Below, piece by piece: positions 11,591 through 23,010 of a stretch of DNA of 64,000 bases (position 1 is its first letter; each line of letters starts with the position of its first letter). The position numbers and the translations under genes are program-made. Origin of the DNA: Mauremys mutica (lineage: Eukaryota > Chordata > Testudines > Geoemydidae); assembly GCF_020497125.1 (NCBI RefSeq), contig NC_059075.1, positions 106,865,222 through 106,929,221 of the forward strand, given 5' to 3'. The notes below the pieces were generated by a model, which was not told where the DNA came from, did no database searches, and saw only the letters and a list, made by a program, of their open reading frames with translations.

Positions 11591-12769
11591 AACCTTACAG
11601 TCACTTACTGCAAGAGATGAACTCTGCAAACACTATCAGTTATAAATGAAATACTCGGGGGCCAAATTCTGCCCTAAGATATGCCCACAACGGGCCTGGA
11701 CACAGCAAGGGAAGAACCTAGTGATGGCTCTGTCAAAACATCTGAGTTAATATACAAATAGATGCTTGTGGGTCACTGCTCAAGGTTTTAGAAAAATCAA
11801 AACTGATAACACTTTGCCTCTGTTCCTTTTTTTTTTGGCTTCCTTTGGCGAATGAAATCTAGATTCCACCATTTCTCACGAGAATTTGTGCTGTAAACAG
11901 CCACGGCAACTATGGACTATGTGATACTTAGGAAAAAAAATCAACATTGAAGTACTCTTATAATGGATTTCTCCAAACAACTGACATGTCCATCATCACC
12001 GTTTAGATGTCCCTTGTTATTTGGGAAACATCAGTGTAAAATGTCTCTTGCTCTGAGCAGAAATAGTCTGGATCCCAAATGAAATAGTCATACCCTTCCA
12101 AACAAACCAAAAAGTGGTTAGTGAGGGAAAAAAGGTTAAACTATACAGCAGAAGTTGGAGGGAGAGGGGAAAGAGAAAAACAACAAGAAATTCATACTGG
12201 TTGTTAAGCCAATTCTCACTCCATTTCCTTCCATCTCTCTCTTCCACCACCAGCCGTATCATTCAGTATGAAGTATAAGTGCATGCGTGTGTCTCTCAGT
12301 GAGCATGTACCTATCATAAGGGGAACTGGTCGCATTACCTACACTTGGGGTTGCCCGATGCTTCCCATTATAAGACTCTCTTTTAATTGCTTTTAACTTT
12401 GCCAAGCTTTACCAGTTCTGGCTGATACTTTTCCATTCTGGTTGTCTGCTTCAGACTGTTGGTGGTGATTTTTTTTTTTTAAGTTTAATCTAAAATGGTT
12501 CTGCGATTTCTGAGAATGAAGTTAAGGAAAAATACATCATTTTGCCTATGTTAAAAGAATTCTTATAACCATAGTGATTTTCTTACTGAGCATGTGAGAA
12601 CTGCAATTTGTCAGAGGCTTACAATTTGATCAAATATGGATGTTTTTACAGGAGAACGGGAAAAGACACACTCCTGATGTCAAGGTGACTCCCTGTGACA
12701 TTTCAAGTCTCTGCTATAGCATGGAGCCGATAGAGTTTCTCTATGAAACATTTGTAATTTTTTTTTCAA
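11591..12769. other. unassigned non-coding DNA
   Basis: No repeat ends or gene evidence beyond poly-T and poly-A tracts. The minus-strand frame at 12017-12262 is not recognised. Confidence 0.4.
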
Positions 12770-12910
12770 AGTTGGGAAAACATTTTATTTTACTGACATT
12801 CTCAGAATTAGCTGAACTGTTTTAGCTGAAACTTTCCAAAAAATTTCAGCTTTAAGCAGACACTCAGAATAGAAAAATTCAGGTCAAACAATTAAAGTTA
12901 TAAGCAACTA
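12770..12910. repeat. AT-rich fold-back repeat
   Basis: Contains the small hairpin AGCTGAAA...TTTCAGCT (12824-12853), in the style of the AT-rich repeat at 325-510. Edges uncertain. Confidence 0.4.
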
Positions 12911-12980
12911 AAAATAGGGTCTTATAGTGGGAAGTGTCGGGCAACCTTAACTATAGGTTTGACCATATGGGCCACCTATA

Positions 12981-12998
12981 ATGCACACACACACACTC
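12981..12998 (+). repeat. short (CA)n microsatellite
   Basis: A run of alternating CA at about 12982-12996. Confidence 0.7.
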
Positions 12999-12999
12999 C

Positions 13000-14221
13000 A
13001 CGTACAAACATGCATATGCTCTTCATGCATTTACACATAGACACATATACTATATGATACAAAGGATGAGGGGAATCCAATTTAGTGCAAATTGGATTAA
13101 CTTCCAGTTATATACACTCACTCTTCATGGATTGATCATGCTTTACATTGGTGCAGCTGAGGCTGAGCAGCACAGAGTGTTACTTGGGGATAGGGAGTGA
13201 AAAATGATGGCCCCAAAGGTTTGTTATGGCAGTCAGGTATCATTGGGGTGCTGGGAAATCCCAGCCATGTCCTCTATGCAGGCTTTAGCAGGAGTGGCAC
13301 AGGGGCTTTGTATTACCTGGGGATACCTCCACAAAGAGGTGATTCTCTACTGGCTTCGGGGCTGCTTTGTGTTGGCAGTGTGGAAAAAGTGGCCCAAACA
13401 TGGCAGAGAATCTGGGCCACTATGCTACCCCCTTTATATTTTACATCATTTGGATCAAGAGAACACACATTTCCTCTAAACACACAGAACATCATTCTCT
13501 CTGTCTGTGTGCGTACATATTATGTACACATATATACACTCAAACGTATCCCGTTACCTCAGTGATAGTGATAGGCTTGTAATACATTGCAAAATGCATT
13601 TGTAATATGCCTTTGGCCACATCACTTGCCCTCTGCCCACTAACCCACGTTCCCAAGTTCAACTCCTAACGTTCCAAACCACTGCCCTGCTTTAAATAGC
13701 TGCCAGTTTGCTTTTTAAGTCACCTTGTCTCAGAAATGTCATCATTCTCCCACTGTGTTGCTGGTCTGATGCCCAGGATGGGCAACATTCAATCTTGGAG
13801 TGATGACTAGTTTAAGGTACAATATCTTGTGAACCTGCAGAACTAGAAACGGGAGCTTTATACGTTACTGGAAAGAGAAGCAATCCCAGCTTTCCAATGG
13901 GGGCCGAGATGAGGGGACGTCACAGTACTTGCGTCTAGCCCTAGAAAGTATCAAGATATTTGACTTTAAAAGCAGTGATGTGTGTGTACAGGAAAGGTAT
14001 TTTAATTAGTTTTTATAGAGTTCTAAAAATTAGTCAGTTTTTCCATTGATTATAGGACCATGAAGACTATATGATTCCACGGCATAAAGATTTTATTGGC
14101 ACTCATTTGGGATAGCCTGCAAACATAACAAATCCCCAAACATATTTCCATAGAAGACAACATGTTTCATTATTTGCCTTCAATATAACACCATTGGTTA
14201 GCTCCACAGAAGATACTATGG
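13000..14221. other. unassigned non-coding DNA with a likely diverged repeat
   Basis: The overlapping frames at 13197-13582 lie in different frames over the same bases without domains. The stretch 13735-13960 ('gcccaggatgggcaacattcaatc', 'tatcttgtgaacctgcagaac') resembles a dispersed turtle repeat, though I cannot place its ends. Confidence 0.3.
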
Positions 14222-14640
14222 TTATTACCAGAGCTGGCTGGAAAATAGAACTTCCATCCACAGGAAATGTCAACATTTTGAAATTTCTTTTCATCCTGTC
14301 AAAATCTCAAAAGATCCTGTGGAGTGGAAATTCCCCACTCTTTTGATTCAGAAGCATCTAAATGATGTTATCAAAACATTTCATTTTGATAATGCTGAAA
14401 TGTTTTGTTTTGCTAATGTCAGAATATTATTAAAGTCTAAATGAATGAAACAAAACAAAGTCTAAATTAAATGTTCTTAAATGAGTGAAATGAAATGAGA
14501 AACTCAACACAAATTGTTTTGAAAATTTGCCAAAAATGTTTGAAAATCGACACATTCTCATGAAATGTTTTGATTTTGAGAAAATAGCATTCTCCAATGG
14601 AAAACGGTTGTGTTGAAAGTTTTTCAACCAACTGTGGTTA
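14222..14640. repeat. AT-rich dispersed repeat
   Basis: Alternating AAATGTTTTG, CAAAACATTTC and TTGAAAATTTG tracts, partly self-complementary, as at 325-510. The minus-strand frames at 14103-14627 fall inside and are not genes. Confidence 0.45.
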
Positions 14641-15115
14641 TGATGTGTAATTAAACAACTAGGGCTCTTTTAGTTTTTTAAAATAAAGTCATCCCAAAAA
14701 ATCTAAAACGACCAATTCTTGTTCCTGTCTTGCCATCAGGACGCCTCATCTATGATTTTGACATTACAAGAGTCTGCTCATTTGGGAATCACTATCTGAG
14801 GGAGTTGGCCTGTGAAGAAATGCCTGCCATCAGGGCTATCAGTTTTAAAATCTTTTACAAAGCTGGAGAATTTCCTGTTTCTGTTATTTCGTCCAGCTGG
14901 CTCTTTCTAGCAGGAATCCCTGGAGAGGGGTTTGTTTCACCCTGCACAGAATTGTAACTACTGATGCTGTGAATAATGTGCCTGGAAATAAAATAGGAGT
15001 GATCCCTGAGCAGAGAAATATACCTCTCCACTCTGAATTCCACCATGGGTAATGGAGTAACATGACCTGCTTGCGGTTCCCCCAAAGCATACTATGTTTT
15101 GGATTAGCTGTCTGA
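14641..15115. other. unassigned non-coding DNA
   Basis: A plus-strand open frame runs over 14730-14957 (75 codons) without a recognisable domain, and two minus-strand frames overlap each other at 14855-15090. Nothing favours any of them as coding. Confidence 0.35.
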
Positions 15116-15401
15116 GTGTATGTCTACATTGAAAATGCTACAACGGCACAGCTGCAGCTGCACTGCTGAAGTGCTTCAGTGTAGACACTACCTCTGCTGA
15201 GTAGAGGGGTTTGACCATCAGGGCAGAAAATCCACCTCCCTGCGAGGTGGTAGCTATGTGAACAGAAACATTCTTCCATCGACCTACCACTGTTTACACC
15301 AGGAGCTAAGTCAGCATAGTGACATCTCACAGGGCCACGGATTTTTCACACCCCTGAGAGACGTAGCTATGCTGATGTAAGTTCCCAGTGTAGACCAGCC
15401 C
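15116..15401. mobile_element. PIF/Harbinger-type MITE, complete
   Basis: Flanked by TGA at 15113-15115 and 15402-15404. The left end GTGTATGTCTACATTG pairs with the right end CAGTGTAGACCAGCCC, best in the GTCTACA core. The interior 'gctgcactgctgaagtgcttcagtgtagacactacc' belongs to a family also seen at 63016-63120. No coding capacity. Confidence 0.75.
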
Positions 15402-16769
15402 TGAGGATGTTATTAGCTAGAATGGATGATACTTTCTATTCCTAGCTACAAAGAGGCCTGATTCTGCATCAGGAAAGTCAGTGAAATCTATGGCAAAACT
15501 CCCAAAGGGAGCAGGATCAGGATCCAAAAGTGCTCTCTCTTATCCAAAACATAGTTACTCTTGGGGCCAATCCTAAGGGTCTGCAACTCAGGTCACAGCT
15601 GACCTTTGAGGCCTTTGATACTGGGAGTCTATTAATGTCAATGCTAAAATCAGTTTTTGTTTTTTTTGGTTAAAAAAAGGCAGGCTTTCCAGGCCTTTTA
15701 GAAGGGAAATGTAAATCAGCATGAAGCAACTATTAGGACTGAAAGTTTCCATGTTTGAGTTGAGGGACGCAAAGATCATCTTGAAGACCACCTCAAAATC
15801 TTAAGGACAATATGCATATATTGGTCTGATCACAGGGGAATATAGGGGCAGAGAAAAGTCCTGCAGGCCCACCCCAAATTGTAAGGGCAATGCTTTGTAG
15901 GGAGAGCAGGAACTATGGCTGAACACTTATCCCTAATTGTCTTCATGGGGGATGTGGCAAATTCTGGCTCAGCCAGGGTATCATTGGAGAAAAGGCCATG
16001 CTTGCTTAATCTCCACAACCTGATAATGTGGAAATCCCAAAGGTAACCTTGACCCTTTTATGGTATACGCTCCTCAGGGACTCCATATTCTTGATAGCAC
16101 TGATCTTCAATGCTTAACAAACATCATCAGCAAGGGTCTCATCCATAACTGCATCCTGATGAGACTAACACATGATCAGCAAGACCATGCCAAGGGCTGT
16201 TTTAATTTAAAGAAACATTATTTTCGGATGTTCATTACATAATAAATATGGCTGTGTGGTGAGATTTTCAGAAGCATGAGGAGAACTGACTTTCAAGGGG
16301 ATTTGGGCATCTACTTCCCATTTGTGCCTTTGAAAGTCTTCCCCACAGATTCCAATGTGTTTTATATATTTTAAATATCTACTTATAATTTAATGCATCT
16401 TTAGGGAGTTGTTACAGCTAAGAAACCCAGTGTCATGCTGGTGATAGATATAACTTCAAGCCACAGAGTTAGGATTGGCACACAGACCTAAATCACATCT
16501 TTCCCAATATTCACAAGCCTTCACGTTCATGATTCTGGTTTGATTCCATTGGCCTGATGTGGGAAGTGAAGTTGCTGATCTGGACCAGGATCTGAAACAT
16601 ATTGAAGTCTAGAGAGATTCCAACTGGTTTTCTGGTTTAGTGTGGGTCCATCTCTAGTTTTTTCCACATTGTTGCTAGAGGCTCCCAGTCCTTCCAAACT
16701 CACAAGCCATTTGTCATGCTTCACATTCCATTAGGTAGCTTTGGAAAGGCCAAAGCTGGATCCAAAATG
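15402..16769. other. unassigned non-coding DNA
   Basis: No assignable repeat apart from a short 'gcctgattctgcatcagg' motif near 15459 and a 'gattttcagaagcatgaggag' motif near 16262, both fragments of the old palindromic repeats. No gene signal. Confidence 0.35.
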
Positions 16770-16965
16770 GTAAACATTGGAGCTGTAATTCTCTACTAGT
16801 TAGGCACCACTGGTGGGGAGCAGCACTGGTAGAAGCTGTAGTGTCAACAAGACTCAGGCATTTTTACCACCTTGTCGTCAAACCGTATTTGGAGCTGTGG
16901 TAAAGGTGGTTAAAAGGCCCATGCTCTCTCTTCACTAGTGGAGCTGAACTGGTGGTGAATTATAT
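16770..16965. repeat. possible MITE remnant
   Basis: Loosely mirrored tracts ('gcaccactggtggggagcagcactggtag' against 'ggagctgaactggtggtg') suggest an old fold-back element. No ends or target duplication. Confidence 0.25.
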
Positions 16966-17334
16966 GTCTTAATTCCCCAAAATGTGTAAATGTTTTGCCT
17001 CCTCCCTAAGTATTCAAACAAGACTCACTGGTTGCTTCTTTGCCCTGTGGCTCCCCATTAATCTTCTCCATGTGGCAGTCATTACCACTCTTTCCCTCCC
17101 ACTAGCATGGCAAGGTTTGAAGCAACCTTATACAAGACCCCAGTGTCACTGCAACTCTGCGGATTGGCTGGCAAGTGGAGTAGGGCAATTAATCACTATA
17201 GGCTGGTGGGCCAAAACACTGGTCACTGCATTGAACAAAACTCCCAACAGTGGGCAAATTTTAGCCCCTTTCTTCAATATTTTCATAATTTAACAAAACA
17301 GTTCAGTGTCAGTTCCACTCAACCCAAATCTTTT

Positions 17335-17605
17335 CACAGACTCTACATTGCGATAAAATCCCCTGCCGCGCCATGTTTCAGAGCCTGGGTCAGCTGATTC
17401 GGGCTCGCAGGTCTTGGACTGCAGGACTGAAAACAGCAGGATAGATGTTTGAGCCCAGGCTGGAAACCAGGCTCTGAGACACACTTCCTTTGCTGGGTCT
17501 CAGAGGCTGGGGTCCAGCCTGAGCATCGACACTGCAGTTGTGTAGCCTCTCAGCCTGAGCCCACATGCCTGAGTTAGCTGGCCCAGACCAGCTGTGGACA
17601 TGACA
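17335..17605. mobile_element. Harbinger-type MITE, diverged
   Basis: Same internal text as the element at 20687-20964: 'agcctgggtcagctgattcgggctcgcag', 'gtttgagcccaggctggaaa', and toward the right 'gcctgagttagctggcccagaccagctgtggac'. The interior is inverted about its centre. End sequences are decayed so the target duplication is not visible. Frames at 17290-17611 on the minus strand are not genes. Confidence 0.65.
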
Positions 17606-19039
17606 TGGCATGCAACTTTTATTGCAAAGTGGAGAATACCTTTCCTGAATCCCAGGATTTGCTGCCTAATTTTTCCTACAGCCTCCCCGCATTAAGGCTT
17701 CTGTCCCTGTTTCTTGCAAGGTATCTCCTCAATAGACCTTCCACCTGGCTGGTGCAGTGAGTTCTTCCTGCATCCATTCCTTGCCACTGCATCTCCATCT
17801 CTAGTCTCAGATCTCGATATATCATTGGTTAAGTCCTGGATTCTAGACTAGCTAATTCTTTACCCATGGAAATTATGCAATTGCTTCTGACATTGTCTGA
17901 TTTTTTTCCACAAAAGTTCCTGGTTGAAAACAAAACAAATAGTACATTTTCATCATATACAATTCGTTACTAATATTTTCCTTGCAATAGTTGCTATGGC
18001 TGTTTTTATACTAAAATAAAGGCCCAAACATTTACAGCCAGCACTCAAAGCCAACTAATAATTTATTTGAACCATATTGCAAAGCTCAGGAGGATTTCTG
18101 AACGAAACATTTAGTGAATAGACTGATGGCCAAATACTGCCTTGGAGCCCTGCCACTGTAATACTGAAGATGCAGGGAGCTCTCTCAGTGACCAAGCCAT
18201 AAACTGAAAAACAGTCAATCAGATGATAGTAAAGTCCTTTAAATCTAAGCTAGGAAGGATACAGTAGGTTAGGAAACTTCTAGCCTTAATATTTCCTCAC
18301 CTTGTCAATGGTTCCTTGCTATGACTGAATATTTAACATTTACCACTTGAAAAGAACAAAATCCAGACTTTATATTTAATCCATATGACCATAAAAAGAT
18401 AAGGAAAAATTTTAATTTTCCGTACAACATGGGAATCTCCATTTTCTGCCCATAGCCTTTAGTATATACAAACTGCTATGGGTTCATTTAGAGTTACAGT
18501 ATGTGCATGTGTAGACTTCAAGATCAAGCTCTTAATGGTAAATCAAAAGAGGAAAGCATGCAAATAATTTCAGAACTTTATTTGAAAAAAATATATTTGG
18601 GAAGCTAAACGAACAAGACACATTTCAGGGCTGAGAATGATGCCTTGCCAAATGTAAGCTAGAATATATATCAAATTTTAAACCCCTTTTCAGAAGCAAA
18701 CAGATCTAAAGTGTACAGAGAAACAATCTTAAAATCTGGCTTTTACTTGGTTAATGAAAAAAAAATCCAGAATGTTGCAAAAAATTGAACTAGTCTGTGA
18801 TTGAAAAGAAAAATCCCTAACACCATTTTGTAGCTAAAAGAAAATGAATTCAAATAGGAGTACAATGTGAAAATACAGACCTTCCCATTTACTCATCCCC
18901 TCATGGTGCAGAACAATTTGCTTCCAAAACTGCAATAGACTGGAGTTTCTAGCACCCTGTGGCTTTGGCTGGACCGAGAGCACTGGGTTAGCCTTGATTT
19001 GAACTTGCTGTTTACAATACACTGTAAACTCTTCCCTTG
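17606..19039. other. unassigned non-coding DNA
   Basis: AT-rich, unique-looking. No repeat ends, RNA genes or splice-bounded frames recognised. Confidence 0.4.
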
Positions 19040-19330
19040 CAGCAGGCTTACAATGAGAACTGTGTGAAAAAATTCTCACATCTAGCCAAAATCAGCAAAG
19101 AGCAACACACTTTCATTTTTCCATTTCTTCATACAATATCTTTTTACAGAGCAAAAGTGGAGAATTTAATGTTCAACAAATATGTAGAAGTTTGCTATTT
19201 TTACCCAAACAATAGAATTTTGCCACATTTGCCATAAAATGTTGATGGGCAAAAATTATTAAATTTTGCCCTGGATAAAATTTCCAAAAAATGGTGAGAT
19301 TGGATGCCAGAATAGTTAGTTTCTCATGCA
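19040..19330. repeat. AT-rich dispersed repeat
   Basis: Segments such as 'gagcaaaagtggagaatttaatg' and 'attaaattttgccctggataaaatttcc' resemble the AT-rich family at 325-510. Edges approximate. Confidence 0.35.
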
Positions 19331-19955
19331 GCCCTAATTACCACATTCAGCTGAATCCTCTCATCTCTTCAGAACTTTGAAAAATTCTATGTGATCTGCC
19401 AAGCTGAGAATATGTGGGTTTGTTTTTTTTAAGCTTTTAGTTTTGTAATTGACTGTTTCAGCTTGTGAACGTCAAAAGGTTTGGAAGCTAGGTTCAATAA
19501 GCAACCAAACAGAATTTTTTCTGGAGCTCATCTGAACCTCCAGAGCCTGCAAAATTGGGCTCAATATATCAGGAAGTCTGGCTTTCTTATGGCATTTCAG
19601 CACTTCTAGATTCTACTTAGAAACAGAAGCACAGATATAAGTTAAAAGAAAATTAAAAAAAAAAGTTCTAATTTTTTTCCAACCCTCTAAAAAGTTTCTA
19701 GGTCAGGGTTGACTAATATTTCAACTGACTGATCCATCCCTATGTTATTTTGCACATTTAGGCCTTCCACCTGGCAAAGACTTATTCATATGCTTAACTT
19801 CACACACTGTGAGTAGTCCCCATTGACTTCAGTGGGACTTCTTGTAGTCCCTGAAGTTTAGTACATGCAGAAGTTATTGCAGGATCTGGGCTTTAGTGCA
19901 TATTCTATCTAAGGGTCTGAAAACAGCTTTACACATATGAAGCTCTTGTGGATAA

Positions 19956-20060
19956 GATACTTGACTATGGGTCAGAGGATCTCAGTTCAGTCCCTGACTG
20001 TGACATAGACTTCAGTGGGACCTTGGGCGAATCACTTAGGAGGAGATTTTCAAAAGCATG
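19956..20060 (+). repeat. MIR-type SINE relic
   Basis: 'gactatgggtcagaggatctcagttcagtccctgactgtgac' followed by 'accttgggcgaatcactta' is the tRNA-head and core layout of MIR-type SINEs. Truncated at the right. Confidence 0.6.
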
Positions 20061-20202
20061 TAAGGGATTTAGGAGTACAGGGTCTTTCTAGCTATCTAGA
20101 CAGTCATAAACATTAAGGAGCTAAGCCCCACAAATAGAGATGATGAATTTGAAGAAGTTCAGTTCTGTATCTACACTGTATGATTCTGCCCCATCTCTCC
20201 TT

Positions 20203-20470
20203 TTACTATTTATTATTTTTACTGCAGTGGCACCTACGAGCCTCAGTCACAGACCAGAACCCCTGGGTGCTAAGTGCTGTATAAACACAGAACAAAAAGA
20301 TGGTCCCTGCTCCAAAAAACGTACAATTTACTCACGACACTTTTGTGAGATTGGGGATATTATTTGTATTCTACAGATGGGCTAACTGAAGCACTACAAA
20401 GTTTAATGATTTAGCCAGATTCACACAGCATGAGTGAGTGGAAATACAACTGTAGCTGGACGGACTCCCA
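20203..20470 (+). repeat. old L3/CR1-like LINE tail
   Basis: Shows 'tttattatttttactgcagtggcacctacgagcc', 'gtgctaagtgctgtataaacacagaac' and 'aaaagatggtccctgctcc', then 'gattcacacagcatgagtg'. Same family as 11322-11590, 36727-36995 and 63858-64000. The frame at 20140-20385 lies on it and is not a gene. Confidence 0.7.
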
Positions 20471-20686
20471 GTCCCGGGCAGGCCGACACTGCACAATGTA
20501 GTACTAGACAATTTTAGCATTTGATTATTTACAGCCATTAGAATTCCTTAGATCTGTCACATCAAATCCCTTTACCATGATAAAATTATAGATTAATTAG
20601 TTGTCCAGGAATGTGTGGAAAGAAATGTAGTTTCCTTTGGTTAAGCACACCAATGGAGCGATTCTGTAAGAAGATGCAGACACTTA

Positions 20687-20964
20687 GGGTATGTCTATAC
20701 TGCAATTTAACACCTCTGGCTGGGCTGCATCAGGTGAGTCAGGCTCACGGGGCTCAGGCTGCAGGGCTGTAAACTTGCGGTGTAGATGTTTAGGCTTGGA
20801 CTGGAGCCTGGGCTCTGGGACCCTCCCCTCTTGCAGGGTCCCAGAGCTTGGACTCCAGCCTGAACCCAAACGTCTACACTGCAAGTTTACAGCCCAGTAG
20901 CCTGAGCCCCGTGAGCCCAAGTCAGCTGACCCAGGCCAGCTGTGGGTGTTTAATTGCAGTGCCC
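20687..20964. mobile_element. PIF/Harbinger-type MITE, right end internally deleted
   Basis: Left end GGGTATGTCTATACTGCA after TTA (20684-20686); right end TTGCAGTGCCC before TTA (20965-20967). Compared with the expected GCAGTGTAGACATACCC the right end has lost about 8 bases (TAGACATA), while the outer CCC and the TTA duplication survive. The body is a near-palindrome ('aaacttgcggtgtagatgttt' against 'aaacgtctacactgcaagttt'). Confidence 0.85.
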
Positions 20965-20967
20965 TTA

Positions 20968-21300
20968 GGCTATGTCAACACTGCAAAAAAAAATAAAAGT
21001 CTTCTTAACTCAGAAACAACAAGGCGTCCGGTGGCACCTTAAAGACAAACAGATTTATTTGGGCATAAGCTGAAGAAGTGGGGTTTTTTACCCATGAAAG
21101 CTTATGCCCAAATAAATCTGTTAGTCTTTAAGGTGCCACCGGGCTCCTTGTTGTTTTTGTGGATACAGACTAACACGGCTACCCCTGATTCTTAACTCAG
21201 GTTAGCTAACCTGCATTAGCTAACTTGGATTAAAATAGAGGTGAAGACATGGCAACTTGGCTTTCAACTCAGTTTGGCAGCTCGAGTTAAAGGAAAAGGG
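20968..21300. mobile_element. second MITE-like element, split by a retroposon
   Basis: GGCTATGTCAACACTGCAAA starts right at the TTA of the preceding element, like the end of another member of the GGCTATGTCTACAC group. The body ('cttaactcag' then 'gttagctaacctgcattagc', 'gaagacatggcaacttgg') is interrupted at 21016-21184 by a hairpin retroposon. The right end is not found; the edge at 21300 is approximate. Confidence 0.5.
21016..21186 (-). mobile_element. hairpin retroposon with 12-bp target duplication
   Basis: The insert lies between two copies of TTCTTAACTCAG (21004-21015 and 21187-21198 within one base). Read on the minus strand it has a head (GGGGTAGCCGTGTTAGTCTG), then an arm, a small loop and an inverted copy of the arm ending in TTGTTGTTT. 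The arms (about 70 bases, 'aacaaggagcccggtggcaccttaaagac' type) match almost perfectly. Target duplications of this length suggest insertion by a LINE-type machinery rather than a cut-and-paste transposase. Related copies lie at 44821-44931 and 61743-61894. Confidence 0.75.
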
Positions 21301-21512
21301 CAGTAGTTTTCATACGTTTTGTATTGGTGACCCCTTTCACACAGCAAGCCTCTGAGTGTGACCCCTCTTATAAATTAAAAATGGGGGAGGGGGCATTTAA
21401 TGTAATGGGGGCTCAGGGCTGTCTGCCCCATGGAGCGGACAGCTCACAACCTCCATGTAACCACTTTGCGACCCCCTGAGGGGTCACGACCCCAAGTTTG
21501 AGAACCCCACAG
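21301..21512. mobile_element. hAT-type MITE, diverged
   Basis: The left end CAGTAGTTTTCATACGTTTT and the right end CCAAGTTTGAGAACCCCACAG are the decayed inverted ends (consensus close to CAGGGGTTCTCAAACTT) of a widespread hAT group. 'tattggtgacccctttcacac' and 'tttgcgaccccctgaggggtcacgaccc' are typical. No clear 8-bp duplication. Confidence 0.6.
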
Positions 21513-22243
21513 GAGAACCTGGGGTTGAACTTGGGGAAAACCCTTGGGGAACAAATTCTGCCTTCATTTCCATGGTTGCAACCGAAATGAAATTAGCTGC
21601 ATGCAGAATTTAGCGGTTAATGTCTTCATGTTGTTTAGTACAAACCTAATAAAATATCACGTGTTAAATGCTTGTTACTGAATATTTCTGTTAGCATATC
21701 ATCTCTTCAAGTATCAGTGACTAAACAATTAAGGTAGCACAGTAATGTTTTCACTGTATGACTCTGTTGTCTAAACAAATATGAAATATGAAAGAACTGG
21801 ATCTCGGCTCAGGTTGTTGTATAACAGGAACACTGGTGAAGCATTTTCCAAAACGGAGTTATTTATCAAACCAGAGAACTCTCTTTATTTTTCCTCTCTG
21901 TGCACACTTACAAACCTGACCCAACTTGTTTCCAGAGAATCTGGGATTGTTGTTGCCAAACAATGACTGCAGTCATTTTTTAAAGCCACACACTGAAATG
22001 GGGGAGAGGGAGAGGGAGAGGCTCTTTGTTTGCAAGTGAGAACAACTGTGTCCAAACATGTCTCTTCAGAGTATTTTTAAGTTACAAAAGTGATAAGAGA
22101 GAAAACTGTACAGTGATTTCCTTTGCTTGCACTGCCCTCTTCTCTAGGAACTTTCTTTGCTGCTGGTCCCATTATGGATGAGTTAGCTCTTCAGAAAAGA
22201 GCTGTCCCAAACCTCAGTCCAGATCAGCAAACTGAACACATAC
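21513..22243. other. unassigned non-coding DNA
   Basis: Mostly unique. Contains GGGAGA repeats at about 22001-22020. The frame at 21781-21966 has no domain. Confidence 0.35.
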
Positions 22244-22377
22244 CTTTTCTTCAGTTTTATAACATTTGGTGAATTCCCCCCACCCTTGGCTTCCAAAAGA
22301 TCTTCTGTCTTCACATTAAATCGATGGGGTGACTCGGTGTATATGACAATCTTTGCTGGCTTGGCTGCTGTCTTCAA
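22244..22377 (-). other. weak exon candidate with splice donor
   Basis: On the minus strand an open frame runs about 44 codons, with a sequence that is not low-complexity (ESPHRFNVKTEDLLEAKGGG inside), and ends at AAAAG|GTATGT, a good match to a splice donor. The frame stops just upstream (TAA at about 22381-22383) and has no ATG; the nearest pyrimidine-rich acceptor-like stretch (about 22400-22425, ending near 22398) would place stops in all three frames, so it can only be a non-coding 5' exon, an exon with a missed acceptor, or chance. I recognise no protein family. Confidence 0.2.
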
Positions 22378-22630
22378 ATTTTATGGATTGCATGGCTTCC
22401 CAGCGAAAGGGGAGGGACAATACTTTTTTGGGGGCCTCTCCAATCCAGACAGACTCTGAAACTCATGAGCTGTGAGAACTGCTGCTGGCTAAAAGCCAGC
22501 ACAGAGACTGTTAGATCAAAAAATCTCTTAATGGACTATCACCAAAGCTCTGAATCAGAGAGAGAGAGCTAGGAAGCTAAAAAGATTTGGCTGGGTTGGC
22601 AGTGGAGAGGGAAAGACGGGATGTATTAAA

Positions 22631-22652
22631 AAAAAAAGGGAGGGGGGGGGGT
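22631..22652 (+). repeat. poly-A / poly-G tract
   Basis: An A run is followed by GGGAGG and a run of about ten G at 22640-22651, with G-quadruplex potential on the plus strand. Confidence 0.6.
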
Positions 22653-22992
22653 GAATCTCAAAGGCATCAGAGAGTATGTATCATTCAATATGCAACGGCT
22701 TTTCCAACCCAAAAAAGAGATAAAACAAACCTCATTGTTCTTTTACACACAAACTAAAAAAATTTAAAAACCTCTTGCCAAAACCTTGCTGCTCAGTTTA
22801 AGTCTGGGTGTAACATGTTCATACTGGATCAACCCAGGAATGTGGGTCCTGTCCATTCTTGTTTACCTTTAAGAAAAACCCCAAACATCACTTGTGAGTG
22901 AATTTTCAAGCTTGCGACCACTGTAACATATGATACAAATGCATACATCTGATCAATCTTTTTACAGGCAACAGAGAGAAAAGGGGGTGGGG

Positions 22993-23010
22993 GAGAGAGA
23001 GAGAGAGATT
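22993..23010 (+). repeat. (GA)n microsatellite
   Basis: GAGAGAGAGAGAGAGAG run at about 22993-23009, following a G-rich stretch. Confidence 0.7.

Noticed and set aside
13197..13582. Three overlapping plus-strand frames that might be an exon
   Set aside because: They cover the same bases in different frames, and none ends at a convincing splice site.
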